The position numbers and the translations under genes are program-made. From Mitsuokella jalaludinii DSM 13811 (GTDB lineage: Bacteria; Bacillota; Negativicutes; Selenomonadales; Selenomonadaceae), in contig NZ_JNKR01000002.1 of NCBI RefSeq assembly GCF_000702905.1, positions 62,001 to 126,000 on the forward strand: DNA of 64,000 nucleotides, in the 5' to 3' direction. Positions 42,691 to 52,452 of the stretch are shown here, piece after piece (position 1 is the stretch's first letter; each line of letters starts with the position of its first letter). Below the pieces are notes generated by a model. It was given only the letters and a program-made list of their open reading frames with translations, searched no databases and was not told the DNA's origin.

Positions 42691-44619
42691 TCACTTGACT
42701 GCGCGCTTGGCCATCGCGTAGAGGAAGATGCAGAGCACGAAGTAAGCGACGATACCCGCAAACGTCGCGGCAGGCGAAGCGGCCCAGGCCTTGGCAAACC
42801 AGTCGATGCCCGCGATGTGCAGGACCGCGCTGATGAGGCTGCCGATGGCGCCGCCCGCGACGAAGCCCGAGGCGACCGTGTTGCCCTCGCTGAGGCGCTT
42901 GGCGTTGACCTTTGCGTCATCGCTGCTGTGCGAGACAAAGTACGAGATCAGGCCGCCGACGAGGACCGGCGTATTGATGCCCATCGGCAGGTACGAGCCG
43001 AGCGCAAAGGCGAGCGGCGGAATCTTCATCATCCAGAGCAGGACCGCGAAGAATGCGCCTGCCATGTAGAGCGGCCACGGCGCGTCGCCGCCGTCCATCA
43101 TCGGCTTGACGATGGCTGCCATCGCATTGGCCTGCGGCGCCGCCAGCGCCCCCTCGCCCGTGAAGCCGTAGGCGTGGTGCATGAGGAAGACGACGCCGAC
43201 CGAGACAACGCCCGCGAGCACGATGGAGACGAGCTGCCACTGCTGCATCTTCTTCGGCGTCGCGCCCGTGATGTAGGCGACCTTGAGCTCCGACATGAAG
43301 TTGCCCGAGACGGCGAGCGTCGCGCAGAGGAAGGCCGCCATCATGAGGATTGCGATGATGCCCGTCTTGCCCGCCATGCCCGCGCCGCCCATGACGACAG
43401 CCGAGACGATGATCATGAAGATCGTCATGCCGGAGACCGGCTCATTGCCCGTGAAGGCAATCGAGCTGATGCCGACAACCGAGAGCATCAGCGCAAAGAG
43501 CATGACGAGCACAAACGCGATGGCGGTCTGCGTCAGGCTCTCGGCGCACATCACATGGAAGAAGACGGCAAACAGGATGGTCATGAGCAGGCTGCCGAAG
43601 ACGATCTGCGTCATCGGCAGATCCTGCTGCGTGCGCAGCAGCATGCCCGAGGAAGAAGCGCCCTTCGAGAAGAGGTCTGCGACAGCGCGCTTGACGACGC
43701 GGACGACGACGCCCGACATCGAGAGCAGTCCGATGATGCCCGACATCGCGAGCATGCCGATGCCGATGTGGCGGACGTACTGCGAGAAGACCGCGTCGAC
43801 CGGTGCATTGGCGAGCAGCATCGTCTCACCGCCGACGACCATCGTGTGGTCGCCGCCGAGATAATAGGCGACCGGGATGCAGACGAGCCACGAGAAGAAC
43901 GAGCCAGCCGCGATGATGGCCGCATAGCGCAGGCCCGTGAAGTAGCCGATACCGAGCAGCGCCGCGTCGTTGTCGAGGCTGAAGACGAGCTTGTACTTGT
44001 CCGCGAGCACCTGGCCCCAGTGGAACGTCGTCGTCGTCAGGAGTTCCTGCCACCAGCCGAGTGAGTTGAGCACGAAGTCATAGACGAGCGCGACCGCACC
44101 GCTCACGAGCATGATGTGCGCCTTCGAACCCTCATCCGACTCGAGCACCTCCGCCGCCGCACTGCCCGACGGGAACGGGTAGACACCGTCCATCTCCTCG
44201 CAGAAGTAGCGGCGGAAGACCGTCGCCAAAAAGACGCCGAGCACACCGCCGAGCACGATCGGGATGGCCATCTCGAGGAACGAGACATCTTCGATGTTCA
44301 GGATGTAGAGCGCCGGCAGGATGAACATCGCGCCGCCGATGATATTCGTACCGGCACTCGCGATGGCCTGGATGTGGACCGTCTCCGGGAAGGCGTTCCT
44401 GCGGTGAAAGAGTACCGCCATGCCCATGGCCAGCACCGACACCGGTGCAAAGGCATCGACCGTCTGCCCGATCTTCAGGCAGAGATAGCCGACCGCCAGA
44501 GCAAAGAGCACCGAGAAAAATAATCCCCAGAACACGACGTACGAGTTGATTTCCTCGTACGTCTGATGGGGCGACATCCGTGGTGCATACGGACGCCGCG
44601 TCTTGTTTTCATCTGACAT
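42691..44619 (-). CDS. OPT family oligopeptide/metal-chelate transporter
   Basis: 642-residue inner-membrane transporter of the oligopeptide transporter family, with about 14-16 hydrophobic segments and the family-typical GVYPFPSGSAAAEVL-like VYPFPSGSAAAEVLES near residue 149 and ALGSYLPMGINTPVLVGG near 565. Bacterial OPT proteins import peptides or metal chelates by proton symport. GGGGGA lies five bases before ATG 44619. Single gene, divergent from the histidine kinase. Confidence 0.92.
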   Translation of the reverse strand: MSDENKTRRPYAPRMSPHQTYEEINSYVVFWGLFFSVLFALAVGYLCLKIGQTVDAFAPVSVLAMGMAVLFHRRNAFPETVHIQAIASAGTNIIGGAMFILPALYILNIEDVSFLEMAIPIVLGGVLGVFLATVFRRYFCEEMDGVYPFPSGSAAAEVLESDEGSKAHIMLVSGAVALVYDFVLNSLGWWQELLTTTTFHWGQVLADKYKLVFSLDNDAALLGIGYFTGLRYAAIIAAGSFFSWLVCIPVAYYLGGDHTMVVGGETMLLANAPVDAVFSQYVRHIGIGMLAMSGIIGLLSMSGVVVRVVKRAVADLFSKGASSSGMLLRTQQDLPMTQIVFGSLLMTILFAVFFHVMCAESLTQTAIAFVLVMLFALMLSVVGISSIAFTGNEPVSGMTIFMIIVSAVVMGGAGMAGKTGIIAILMMAAFLCATLAVSGNFMSELKVAYITGATPKKMQQWQLVSIVLAGVVSVGVVFLMHHAYGFTGEGALAAPQANAMAAIVKPMMDGGDAPWPLYMAGAFFAVLLWMMKIPPLAFALGSYLPMGINTPVLVGGLISYFVSHSSDDAKVNAKRLSEGNTVASGFVAGGAIGSLISAVLHIAGIDWFAKAWAASPAATFAGIVAYFVLCIFLYAMAKRAVK

Positions 44620-44921
44620 ACAAATCCCCCTAATCAGCACTGTCCACTCGTCATGGATAACAGCACTACTACAGTTTACGTCAGGGCGGGATGTCTGTCA
44701 AGAATGTAAAACGCCGGATTCGCATGTATACAAGGTGATACAGCCTATATCACCGGTAAAATAGTTGCAACTGTCTTTTTTATGTGTACAGATATTGTCT
44801 CTTACAAATGGACAATATCGATCTCAAAACGAGACATAGCAGGAAAACGCACGCCCCTGTCGAATAAAAAATCAAAAAGAACGCAAAATAAGTGGACAGA
44901 AAATAGAAAGAAGATGTACCT
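44620..44921. other. intergenic region between divergent opt and histidine kinase genes
   Basis: No gene, and in particular no response-regulator gene, is found. A perfect short inverted repeat GGTGATA/TATCACC lies at 44735-44755 and could be an operator. The last 150 bases are AT-rich and probably contain the kinase promoter. Confidence 0.5.
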
Positions 44922-46688
44922 ATGTTCCATTCCAAGATTACAAGGCGCCTCGTCACTTCATTTTTACTCATCGTGCTCGTCTCCCTCTCACTGCTCGGCA
45001 TCCTGCTGCTCAACTACTTCCGCGACTACACGATGCAGCAGGAGAAGAACGCCCTGATCCTCAACGCAAAGATCATCGAGACATCACTGGAGGACCAGCT
45101 CTACAGCAGGGACGTATCTGGGCTCCACACGACGCTGCAGGAGCTCCACGAGAAGACCGACCTGCGCGTGACCGTCATCGACGCCGATGGCGCCGTCCTC
45201 AGCGACACGGCCGACCCAAACCAGGCCATGAACAACCACCTCGACCGCGAGGAAGTCCAGCAGGCCATGACGGAGCCCTATGGGTTCGCCATCCGGCAGA
45301 GCGAGACACTGAAAGAGAACCTCATGTACGTCGCGGTCCCGGTCTACCGGGGCGGCCAGCTCATCGGCATCATCCGCACCTCCTCCTCACTCGTCTCGAT
45401 GGAACAGTCGTACCACACGGGCCTGCGCGTCATCCTCTCCGCCCTCTTCTTCGCGCTGCTCGCCGCGCTCATCATCGCCATCTGGCTCGCGCACCGGCAG
45501 GTCCAGCCCATCCGCTGCCTGAGCCTCGACGCCATGGAGATCGCCAGCGGCAACCTCCACAAGCGCCTGCAGTGGCAGAGCGGCGATGAGTTCGACACAC
45601 TCGTGCAGACCATCAACCAGCTGACGCGCAACCTCTCCGCCAAGATACAGGAGTCACAGGCCGAGGCCGAGAAGATGAGCCTGATCCTCAACCACACCGA
45701 CAACGCCATCATGCTCATCGACGAACGCGGCCTCATCGTCGACACGAACCGGCAGGCTGAAGAGGACTTCCAGCTGCAGGGAAATGCCCTGCACCGCCAC
45801 AGCATCCACGTCATCGGCAGCGCAGAGCTCTCCGAGACCGCGCAGGAAGTCTGCCGCCAGGGCAAAGCGCAGACCATCACGCTGACCATCCGCAGCAAGA
45901 CATACCAGGTCTTCCTCGCGCCCTTCTACGACGGCCCCGACGAACTCGTGCTCGCCGTCTTCCACGACATCTCTCTGCTGAGGGAAATCCACCAGCGCCA
46001 ATCCGAGTTCGTCAGCAACGCCGCCCACGAGCTCGCCACCCCGCTGACCTCCATCTCCGGCTTCGCCGAGACCCTTTTAGACGACGATTTCAAAGACCCC
46101 GAGGCCAGCCGCCACTTCATCGGCATCATCTACCGCGAGGCCCAGCGCATGAACAGTCTGATGAAAGGCCTACTCGAGCTCGCCCGCCTCGACAGCACCC
46201 ACGGCAAGACCAAGATCAAGCGCATCCCCGTCGAGGTCAACACCATCCTGCACCAGACCGCTGAGCAGCTGCAGGCCAAGGCAAAGAGCAAGGGGCAGAC
46301 CCTCATCGAAGAGCCCGCCCCCATCCCCCTCTACGTCCTCGCCGCCCCCGAGCTCTTCGGGCAGATCCTCTACAACCTGACTGAGAACGCCATCAAGTAC
46401 ACCCCAGAGGGCGGCACCATCCACCTGAAGAGTCGGCAGGTCGCCGACCATCTCGAGCTCACCGTCGCCGACAACGGCATCGGCATCGGCCCCGCCGACC
46501 TCCCCCGCATCTTTGACCGCTTCTACCGCGTCGACAAAGCCCGAGCCCGCAAATCCGGCGGCAACGGCATCGGCCTCTCCCTCGTCAAATTCCTCGTCGA
46601 ACTATTTGGCGGCACCATCGACGTCAAGAGCCAGATTGGCCAAGGCACCACCTTCACCCTGACCTTCCCCCTCACGACAAAATCCTAA
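44922..46688 (+). CDS. orphan sensor histidine kinase (PhoR-like)
   Basis: 588-residue membrane kinase: transmembrane helix at about 10-32, periplasmic sensor domain to about 165, second helix at about 167-190, HAMP (AHRQVQPIRCLSLDAMEIASG), PAS domain from about 250 to 350, then HisKA with the phospho-accepting histidine in NAAHELATPLTS (Ala replaces the usual Arg of HELRTPL) and an HATPase domain with LTENAIKYTPEGG, DNGIGIG and GGNGIGLSL. The layout matches PhoR/PnpS/WalK-type kinases. No response regulator gene is adjacent, which is unusual for this class. A strong terminator follows directly. Confidence 0.92.
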   Translation: MFHSKITRRLVTSFLLIVLVSLSLLGILLLNYFRDYTMQQEKNALILNAKIIETSLEDQLYSRDVSGLHTTLQELHEKTDLRVTVIDADGAVLSDTADPNQAMNNHLDREEVQQAMTEPYGFAIRQSETLKENLMYVAVPVYRGGQLIGIIRTSSSLVSMEQSYHTGLRVILSALFFALLAALIIAIWLAHRQVQPIRCLSLDAMEIASGNLHKRLQWQSGDEFDTLVQTINQLTRNLSAKIQESQAEAEKMSLILNHTDNAIMLIDERGLIVDTNRQAEEDFQLQGNALHRHSIHVIGSAELSETAQEVCRQGKAQTITLTIRSKTYQVFLAPFYDGPDELVLAVFHDISLLREIHQRQSEFVSNAAHELATPLTSISGFAETLLDDDFKDPEASRHFIGIIYREAQRMNSLMKGLLELARLDSTHGKTKIKRIPVEVNTILHQTAEQLQAKAKSKGQTLIEEPAPIPLYVLAAPELFGQILYNLTENAIKYTPEGGTIHLKSRQVADHLELTVADNGIGIGPADLPRIFDRFYRVDKARARKSGGNGIGLSLVKFLVELFGGTIDVKSQIGQGTTFTLTFPLTTKS

Positions 46689-46698
46689 CAGGCACACA

Positions 46699-46737
46699 AA
46701 AAGGCTTCCATCGAATCACCTACGATGGAAGCCTTTT
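46699..46737 (+). terminator. intrinsic terminator after the histidine kinase gene
   Basis: AAAAGGCTTCCATCG (46699-46713) pairs with CGATGGAAGCCTTTT (46723-46737). Confidence 0.9.
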
Positions 46738-46854
46738 CCATTCTCACTAGAAACGTATAACGCTGCTCGGTTGCAAAAGCAAGGCGACCGCCCAAAGGGC
46801 CAGTCGCCGCGCGTCCCACTAAGACCGGAGAACACTTTGCGATAACGTACCTCA

Positions 46855-47038
46855 GGGCGAGGGGATATCTGTCGCCTGCAGGAGCGCAGTGACCGCCCGC
46901 AGGGCTGGTCCCCAAGCAGGCCGTGTCAAGGCTCTGCGATGTCAAAGCGCCGCGGCAGGCGGCGAACCGCCAATGCCCCGCGCACTCACATGGGGACCAT
47001 TCAACGGAGCGACGAAGCCGACAGATATCCCCTCGCCC
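46855..47038. repeat. nested palindrome element beside the methyltransferase gene
   Basis: GGGCGAGGGGATATCTGTCG (46855-46874) has an exact inverse complement at 47019-47038; inside, TGGTCCCCA (46906-46914) pairs with TGGGGACCA (46991-46999). A sub-motif GACCGCCC...GGGC.GTC occurs both inside (near 46891) and just before (near 46786) the element. No gene is seen in 46740-47050. Confidence 0.78.
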
Positions 47039-47052
47039 CGTCGTAGCCCCAC

Positions 47053-47733
47053 TCATTTCCTGCAGACAAATCCTGCAAACGATCCCGTCCGCGTGACCAT
47101 GACCTCCCGGTACATGCTGCGCAGCCGCTCCTCGAGACTCTCCGCCGTATCAAAAGGCGGCGTGAAGAACCCCATCGGCACGCAGAACGCCCGGACAAAG
47201 AGATCCGTGACCCGGTTCTGCCCCTTGATGTAGCAGCATCCCGTGAACGTGCCGCCCTTCTTCAGCACGCGATGCGTCTCACAAAAGGCAGCCATCTTGT
47301 TCGGGAACGCGTGCAGCCCATTGAGCGAGAGCACGCAGTCAAATGAGCTGTCGAGATACGGCAGATTGCCGACATCACCGCGCGCAAACTCCACCTGATG
47401 CAGGCCGCGCGCCGCAGGCGACGCCATCGCCTGCGCGAGCATCTGCTCCGAGTAGTCGAGGCAGACGATTCGCGCCGACTTCATCCTGCGGTAATGCGGC
47501 AGCGAGAGCACGCCCGTGCCGACTGGCACCTCGAGCAGCGTGCCCGAAAAGTCCTCCGGCAGCCCCTGGAACGCCTGCCGGACGAACGACTCGTAGCGCG
47601 GCCCGCGAAGCTGCCAGAAAAAGCGGTTGGCAAGCCTGCCGAGCAGGCTCTCATTCTTCATCATGCCGTCGTATCCCTTGCTGAGCTGTCCGACGACTGC
47701 ATACGCATTGTGCACGATCTCTCTGCGCTCCAT
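47053..47733 (-). CDS. class I SAM-dependent methyltransferase
   Basis: 226-residue methyltransferase with motif I LLEVPVGTGVLSLP near residue 67 (VPVGTG replaces the usual GxGxG), CLDYSEQMLAQA near 90, FARGDVGNLPYLDSSFDCVLS near 115 and HRVLKKGGTFTG near 155. Substrate unknown; UbiE/menaquinone-type relatives are common. ATG 47733 follows GGTGAGGGATGAG; an upstream ATG at 47772 has no site. Confidence 0.85.
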   Translation of the reverse strand: MERREIVHNAYAVVGQLSKGYDGMMKNESLLGRLANRFFWQLRGPRYESFVRQAFQGLPEDFSGTLLEVPVGTGVLSLPHYRRMKSARIVCLDYSEQMLAQAMASPAARGLHQVEFARGDVGNLPYLDSSFDCVLSLNGLHAFPNKMAAFCETHRVLKKGGTFTGCCYIKGQNRVTDLFVRAFCVPMGFFTPPFDTAESLEERLRSMYREVMVTRTGSFAGFVCRK

Positions 47734-47868
47734 CTCATCCCTCACCTTTCCGCTGCCTGTATCGCTTCTCATATTACCTACTATACTATCACGCAGGCGG
47801 GCGGCTGGATATGGGATTTGTCACAGATGGGATGGAAATGGTATTGGATTGTCCTGTTTTCGAGCGTC

Positions 47869-49209
47869 TTATTTCCGCAACGTCTCGCGGTCGATCTCCG
47901 TGCCGTCCGGCAGGAAGCAGGCAATCTCCACGCTCGCATCCTTGACGCAGAGCGTCAGGTAATTGTCCGTCTCCGGCTGCGGCGCGATGACCTTGTCGAG
48001 CGCATGGTCGACCCAGAGCCCCGGATAGCGCACATTGCCCGCGACGCCCGTCAAGACGTAGAGCGGGCCGCTTGCATCACGCTGGAAGTCCTTGATATGG
48101 CCGCGGTTGCGGTACGTGTGCAGGTGCGCCGAGAAGACGACATCGATGCCCGCCTCATCGAAGAGCGGCATCCAGGCACGGCCCTCGTCCGAGAAACCCT
48201 CCTTGCGGTCTGGCCGGTTCGTGATGCGGTACTGCAGCGGGTCCTTGTGCATCAGCACGATCTTCCACGTCTTGTCGGTCTTCTTGACATCCTCGCGGAA
48301 CCACGCCTGCTGCGCTTCAAGCAGGCCCTGATGGAAATCCGCTGCCTCCTCCGTCTGCGTGTCGAGCACGATGAAGTGCGCCGGGCCGTAGTCGAACGAG
48401 TAGTAGCGTCCCGCAAACTCCTCGCTGCCGTTTGCAGGCAGTGCGAATTCGTGCAGGTACGCCACAGGCTCGCGGACCTTCCAGTCCTCGTTGTAGGTCT
48501 CGTGATTGCCCATCAAGGGGGCCACGGGGATACGGTCGATGATGCCCGCGACCGCGTCGAACCACGCCTCCCATTGGCGGTGGTCCTCGCCGTTGTCGAC
48601 GAGATCTCCCATATTGATGAAGAAGTCTGCTCCTTCATTGCGCTCTGCCGCCCCCTGCGCGAGATGCTTCCAGTCCGTGTAGTCATTCGACTGCGAGTCC
48701 GGGAACATCAGCGCCGAGAATGCGCCGCCGTCATCCGTCTGCAGCGCGTGCCAGTCATCACACTGGCCGTCCGCCTTGATGCGGTACTCATACGGCTGAC
48801 CCGCCTCCAGTCCGCAGAGCCTTGCCGTGTAGAGCTCGACCGTCACGCCGTCGTCCGTGAACGACTCGCGCGCAGCCGGGCTCGATTCGATGGCCTTCTC
48901 GCCCTTCAGGCGGTACTCGACGACCGCATCTGTCCATTTCACATCCGCCTGCCACATGATCGTGCGCGCATGGGCATTGTCCGATGCGATGACCTGGCGC
49001 AGATCGCGCAGGACGGGCTTGCCCTGCGCTGCACCGAGCGCATGCTTGGCCAGCCGTCCCGCCAGCTCCGTGCGCGAGAGCGCCCAGCCGCCGCCTGCCA
49101 GCACCACAGCACCCGCGCAGATGGCCAGGAACCTGCGCCGCGACATCGTCCTGCCCTGCGCCTCATTCTCCTGGCGGCCATGATCTTGTCTATCGTGATC
49201 GTTATCCAT
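47869..49209 (-). CDS. Tat-exported purple acid phosphatase-like metallophosphoesterase
   Basis: 446-residue phosphoesterase. A twin-arginine signal SRRRFLAICAGAVVLAGGG lies at residues 23-41, so the protein is exported folded. It is followed by a fibronectin/purple-acid-phosphatase N-terminal domain (about 65-145) and the metallophosphoesterase domain with MFPDSQSND near 168, INMGDLVDNGE near 197, LMGNHETYN near 233, LMHKDPL near 317 and FSAHLHTYRNRG near 362, which supply the two-metal site. Substrate unknown. AAGGGA precedes the ATG. Confidence 0.9.
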   Translation of the reverse strand: MDNDHDRQDHGRQENEAQGRTMSRRRFLAICAGAVVLAGGGWALSRTELAGRLAKHALGAAQGKPVLRDLRQVIASDNAHARTIMWQADVKWTDAVVEYRLKGEKAIESSPAARESFTDDGVTVELYTARLCGLEAGQPYEYRIKADGQCDDWHALQTDDGGAFSALMFPDSQSNDYTDWKHLAQGAAERNEGADFFINMGDLVDNGEDHRQWEAWFDAVAGIIDRIPVAPLMGNHETYNEDWKVREPVAYLHEFALPANGSEEFAGRYYSFDYGPAHFIVLDTQTEEAADFHQGLLEAQQAWFREDVKKTDKTWKIVLMHKDPLQYRITNRPDRKEGFSDEGRAWMPLFDEAGIDVVFSAHLHTYRNRGHIKDFQRDASGPLYVLTGVAGNVRYPGLWVDHALDKVIAPQPETDNYLTLCVKDASVEIACFLPDGTEIDRETLRK

Positions 49210-49311
49210 GATAATTCCCTTCCTGATTCAAAACGAGCAAGCTAACTCACTGTATTTATTCTAGCAAGTCTTTGTAAAATTCACCTGAAAATCCTGCCTG
49301 CCTCTATCATA

Positions 49312-49357
49312 CAAAAAAACTGCCGCTTTGCGAAATGCTTATCGCGAAGCAGCAGTC
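49312..49357 (-). terminator. intrinsic terminator after the UxaA-type gene
   Basis: ACTGCCGCTTTGCG (49319-49332) pairs with CGCGAAGCAGCAGT (49343-49356) with one mismatch; on the minus strand a T-run follows. Confidence 0.82.
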
Positions 49358-49408
49358 ATAGAGCCGAGGCATGGCTCAGGGGGACAGCGACAGGGGGATG
49401 TGCTGCAA

Positions 49409-50926
49409 TCAGACGTAGCGGCAGACGTGATCGACTGCGATGTCTGAGAAGCCGAATGCCTCAGCCTTCGTCAGGCGGCCATTGGCAATGGATGCAATCT
49501 CCTTGACGAGCGCGCGGCCCATCTCCGGGACGGACTTCTCACCGCGCACGATGGGGCTGAGGTCAGCATCCATATTGTCCTCCATGCAGCGGTACGTCCG
49601 CTCATTGGCCGTGACTTTGCAGACCGGCACGATGGCATTGCCCGTCGGCGTGCCGCGGCCCGTCGTGAAGATGATGACCTGGCAGCCCGCCGCGGCCATC
49701 GAGGTCACCGACGAGATGTCGTAGCCCGCCGTATCCATGACGAGCGCACCGCGCTTCGTCGGGCGCTCCGCCTGCTCGAGGACCTCGACGATCGGACGCG
49801 TGCCGCCCTTGCGGATGCAGCCGAGGCTCTTTTCGTCGAGCGTCGAGAGGCCGCCCGCCTTGTTGCCAGGCGTCGGCTGGCCGGCGCGGCAATCCTGGCC
49901 TGCCGCACCGAGATGCGCCTCATACGCCTCGCAGACGCGGATGATCTGGCGCTGGATCTCAGGCGTCGCCGCACGCTTGGCGAGGATGTGCTCGCCGCCG
50001 ATCCATTCGATGGACTCGCTCATCATAGCAGAAGCGCCCATGTCGACGAGGATGTCGCTGAGCTCGCCGACAGCCGGATTGCAGGCGATGCCCGACGTCG
50101 CATCCGAACCGCCGCACTCGATGCCGAGCAGGAGCTCCGACGCAGGGAACAGCTCCTTCTGCTGCATGCCGGCCTGCTGCGCCATGTCGCGCGCGGCGCG
50201 CACGGCCTTCTCAATTGTCTTGAGCGTGCCGCCCTCCTCCTGGATGCCGAACGAAGCGACAGGCTTGCTCGTCATCTTCTGGATCTTCTCGCGCAGCGCC
50301 GCATGCGGAACCGTCTCACAGCCGAGACCGATGATGACGACGCCGTAGACATTCGGGTTGCAGGCAAAGCCCGTCAGCACCTTCTGGCTCATGGCCGTAT
50401 TGGCCGCCACATCCGAGCAGCCCGTGTTGAAGACGATGTTGACCGCGCCGCGCACCTGGCTCGCGACGATGCGGCAGCACTCACTGCCACAGGCGCACGT
50501 CGGCAGGATCAGGATGTGATTGCGCACGCCCGGACGTCCCTCCGCGCGGCGGTAGCCCCAGAACGAGAACGGCGCGAGGTCCGGCGCGCCGGCTGACTGC
50601 TTGGCCTGCATCACGAAGTCATCGCCTGCAAGCTCGCTCTCATAGTCGCGCGGCACGCTCTTTAAGTTCTGGTCGTTGACCCAATGGCCCTTCTTAACCG
50701 GATCGACGAGTTTGCCGAGGCTCTCGCCGTACTTGAAGATCTCCGCCCCCTCTGCGAGATCTTCAAGCGCAATCTTGTGGCAGTACGGGATATCCTCCTC
50801 CGCCACGAGCGTCCGGAGCTCTGCGCCGTCCTGATAGGCGACGCTCTGTCCGCGCTTCACTTCCTTGACACACGTCACGACATTATCGTGTTCGTCCATC
50901 AGCAATGCATTGATGCTCTGTTCCAT
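49409..50926 (-). CDS. UxaA/GarD family sugar-acid dehydratase
   Basis: 505-residue dehydratase of the altronate/galactarate family, probably iron-dependent, acting on a sugar acid in the cytosol. The N-terminal SAF-like domain (to about 90) and large C-terminal domain (from FWGYRRAEGRPGVRNHILILP near 123) are both present as in UxaA (about 495 residues). CACGSECCR and GCETVP are family stretches rich in cysteines. ATG 50926 is favoured by GGAGG seven bases upstream. A LysR gene is divergent, so this is a likely regulated pair. Altronate versus galactarate cannot be told apart. Confidence 0.88.
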   Translation of the reverse strand: MEQSINALLMDEHDNVVTCVKEVKRGQSVAYQDGAELRTLVAEEDIPYCHKIALEDLAEGAEIFKYGESLGKLVDPVKKGHWVNDQNLKSVPRDYESELAGDDFVMQAKQSAGAPDLAPFSFWGYRRAEGRPGVRNHILILPTCACGSECCRIVASQVRGAVNIVFNTGCSDVAANTAMSQKVLTGFACNPNVYGVVIIGLGCETVPHAALREKIQKMTSKPVASFGIQEEGGTLKTIEKAVRAARDMAQQAGMQQKELFPASELLLGIECGGSDATSGIACNPAVGELSDILVDMGASAMMSESIEWIGGEHILAKRAATPEIQRQIIRVCEAYEAHLGAAGQDCRAGQPTPGNKAGGLSTLDEKSLGCIRKGGTRPIVEVLEQAERPTKRGALVMDTAGYDISSVTSMAAAGCQVIIFTTGRGTPTGNAIVPVCKVTANERTYRCMEDNMDADLSPIVRGEKSVPEMGRALVKEIASIANGRLTKAEAFGFSDIAVDHVCRYV

Positions 50927-51106
50927 GTTCATTCCTCCGCTCTTCTCGATTCCGTGAATCCAAAGTCTTCGTCTTTCGTCATTACCCAAAGCATACCGCA
51001 TTTTCCCTATTTATTCCAATTTATAGATTTTACATCCGGATAAATACAGGATTATAATAGAGACAGATTCCCTGCAGCGCTACGACAGCAGAAAGAAGGA
51101 ATGCAT

Positions 51107-52042
51107 ATGCAGCAGGACATGCGCTACGTCTATGAAGTCTACAAGCAGAAGAGCTTTTCCAAGGCCGCGCAGGCGCTCTTCATCACCCAGCCGGCCCTGA
51201 GCATCGCGATTGGCAAGCTCGAAGACAAGATCGGCATGCCCATCTTCGACCGCAGCACGCGCCCCATCAGCCTGACCACCGCCGGGCGCGTCTACCTCCG
51301 GGCCATCGAGCAGACGCGGGCGCTCGAACAGGACCTTCGCCATCAACTCGATGACATCCGCGAGCTAAAGCGCGGCGAGATCACGATCGGCAGTAGCCAT
51401 TTCATCAACGCCTACATCCTGCCCCGCATCCTCACCGCGTTCAACCAGGCCTTCCCGCAGATCCGCCTGAACCTGCTCGAAGGCAGTTCCCACGCGATGG
51501 CCCACATGCTGGAGCAGGGCGAGATCGACCTGACCTTCAGCTGTGACGACTGCGTCATAAAGAACTTCGCGAGCACGCCCGCCTTCACCGACACCATCCT
51601 GCTGGCCATCCCCGGGGACGGTCCCCGCCACGCGCAGCGCGAGCGCCTGACGGCAGCAGACATCCTCGCCGGGCGGCACCTCGACCCCGGCTGCCCGAGC
51701 GTCGACCTCACGGACTTTGCCGCAGAGCCCTTCATCCTGCTGCGCAGCGGCAACAACCTGCACGACCGCGCCATGCGCTTCTTCCACCGGGCAGGCATCG
51801 AGCCCGCGGTCAAGATGGAGCTCTCTCAGATGGCCACCGCCTACCGCCTCGCCGAAGCAGGCTTCGCCGCCACCTTCCTGAGCGACCGCCTCATCGTCCA
51901 CAAGAACAGCCGTCTCTCATTCTACCGCCTCGCCGCCCCCGAGAGCCGGCGCAGCTTCTACGCCCTGACGAATCCCAAGCGCTACACGTCAGAAGCCGTC
52001 CAGCAGTTCATCGGCCTCATGCCGCAGGCCAGCGCAATCTGA
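51107..52042 (+). CDS. LysR-family transcriptional regulator
   Basis: 311-residue regulator with the N-terminal winged helix (FSKAAQALFITQPALSIAIGKLE near residue 17) and a C-terminal periplasmic-binding-like effector domain. It is divergent from the UxaA-type dehydratase with about 180 bases between them, the usual layout for control of a neighbour by a LysR protein responding to its substrate. ATG 51107 has GAAAGAAGGA at the right distance; ATG 51101 is too close. Confidence 0.92.
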   Translation: MQQDMRYVYEVYKQKSFSKAAQALFITQPALSIAIGKLEDKIGMPIFDRSTRPISLTTAGRVYLRAIEQTRALEQDLRHQLDDIRELKRGEITIGSSHFINAYILPRILTAFNQAFPQIRLNLLEGSSHAMAHMLEQGEIDLTFSCDDCVIKNFASTPAFTDTILLAIPGDGPRHAQRERLTAADILAGRHLDPGCPSVDLTDFAAEPFILLRSGNNLHDRAMRFFHRAGIEPAVKMELSQMATAYRLAEAGFAATFLSDRLIVHKNSRLSFYRLAAPESRRSFYALTNPKRYTSEAVQQFIGLMPQASAI

Positions 52043-52049
52043 CACAAAA

Positions 52050-52093
52050 AATCGCATCGCCTCCGGATAGTACATCCAGATGGCGATGCGATT
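52050..52093 (-). terminator. intrinsic terminator after the esterase remnant
   Basis: AATCGCATCGCC (52050-52061) pairs with GGCGATGCGATT (52082-52093); on the minus strand TTTTTT follows. Confidence 0.8.
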
Positions 52094-52105
52094 GTGTCCG
52101 GCACA

Positions 52106-52452
52106 TCATTGACATAGACCCGTTTGAGCGCGCCGGGCGACGTGCCCTGCGTCAGATCCTGCTCGCGAAGCGTCATGCCGTAGTCCTCAATGGCAAACGT
52201 GCTCGCATCGACCGCCGCAGCCGGTATCGGCCGATCATACGAGAGCACGATGGCCTTGAGCTTCGAGCCATCCGTATCGACAACCCCCACCGTCCGGACA
52301 TCCCGGATGGCCTGGTCGGCCGTCGTGACAAAGTCCGGCTCCTGCTGCTGCACTTGCGGCGCAGACGGCACCTCTGCCGCCCAGACAGGAGCCGCCGTGC
52401 CCAAAGAAAGCATCACCGCCAACGATAGGATTGCCCTGGTTTTCCGATTCAT
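52106..52452 (-). pseudogene. 3'-truncated exported protein (esterase Ig-like N-terminal domain)
   Basis: A signal peptide (RAILSLAVMLSLGTAAPVWA) and about 90 residues of an N-terminal domain (KAIVLSYDRPIPAAAVDAST...KRVYVNDVP) resembling the Ig-like domain in front of some secreted esterases. After NDVPDT the frame runs straight into the gene's own terminator and on into the end of the LysR gene, so the catalytic part has been lost by deletion. Domain identification is tentative. Confidence 0.65.

Noticed and set aside
41644-44523. Long plus-strand frames rich in Arg, His, Asp and Glu opposite rarD and the OPT transporter.
   Set aside because: Such compositions are the usual antisense shadow of GC-rich membrane-protein genes; both minus-strand genes have full motifs and ribosome sites.
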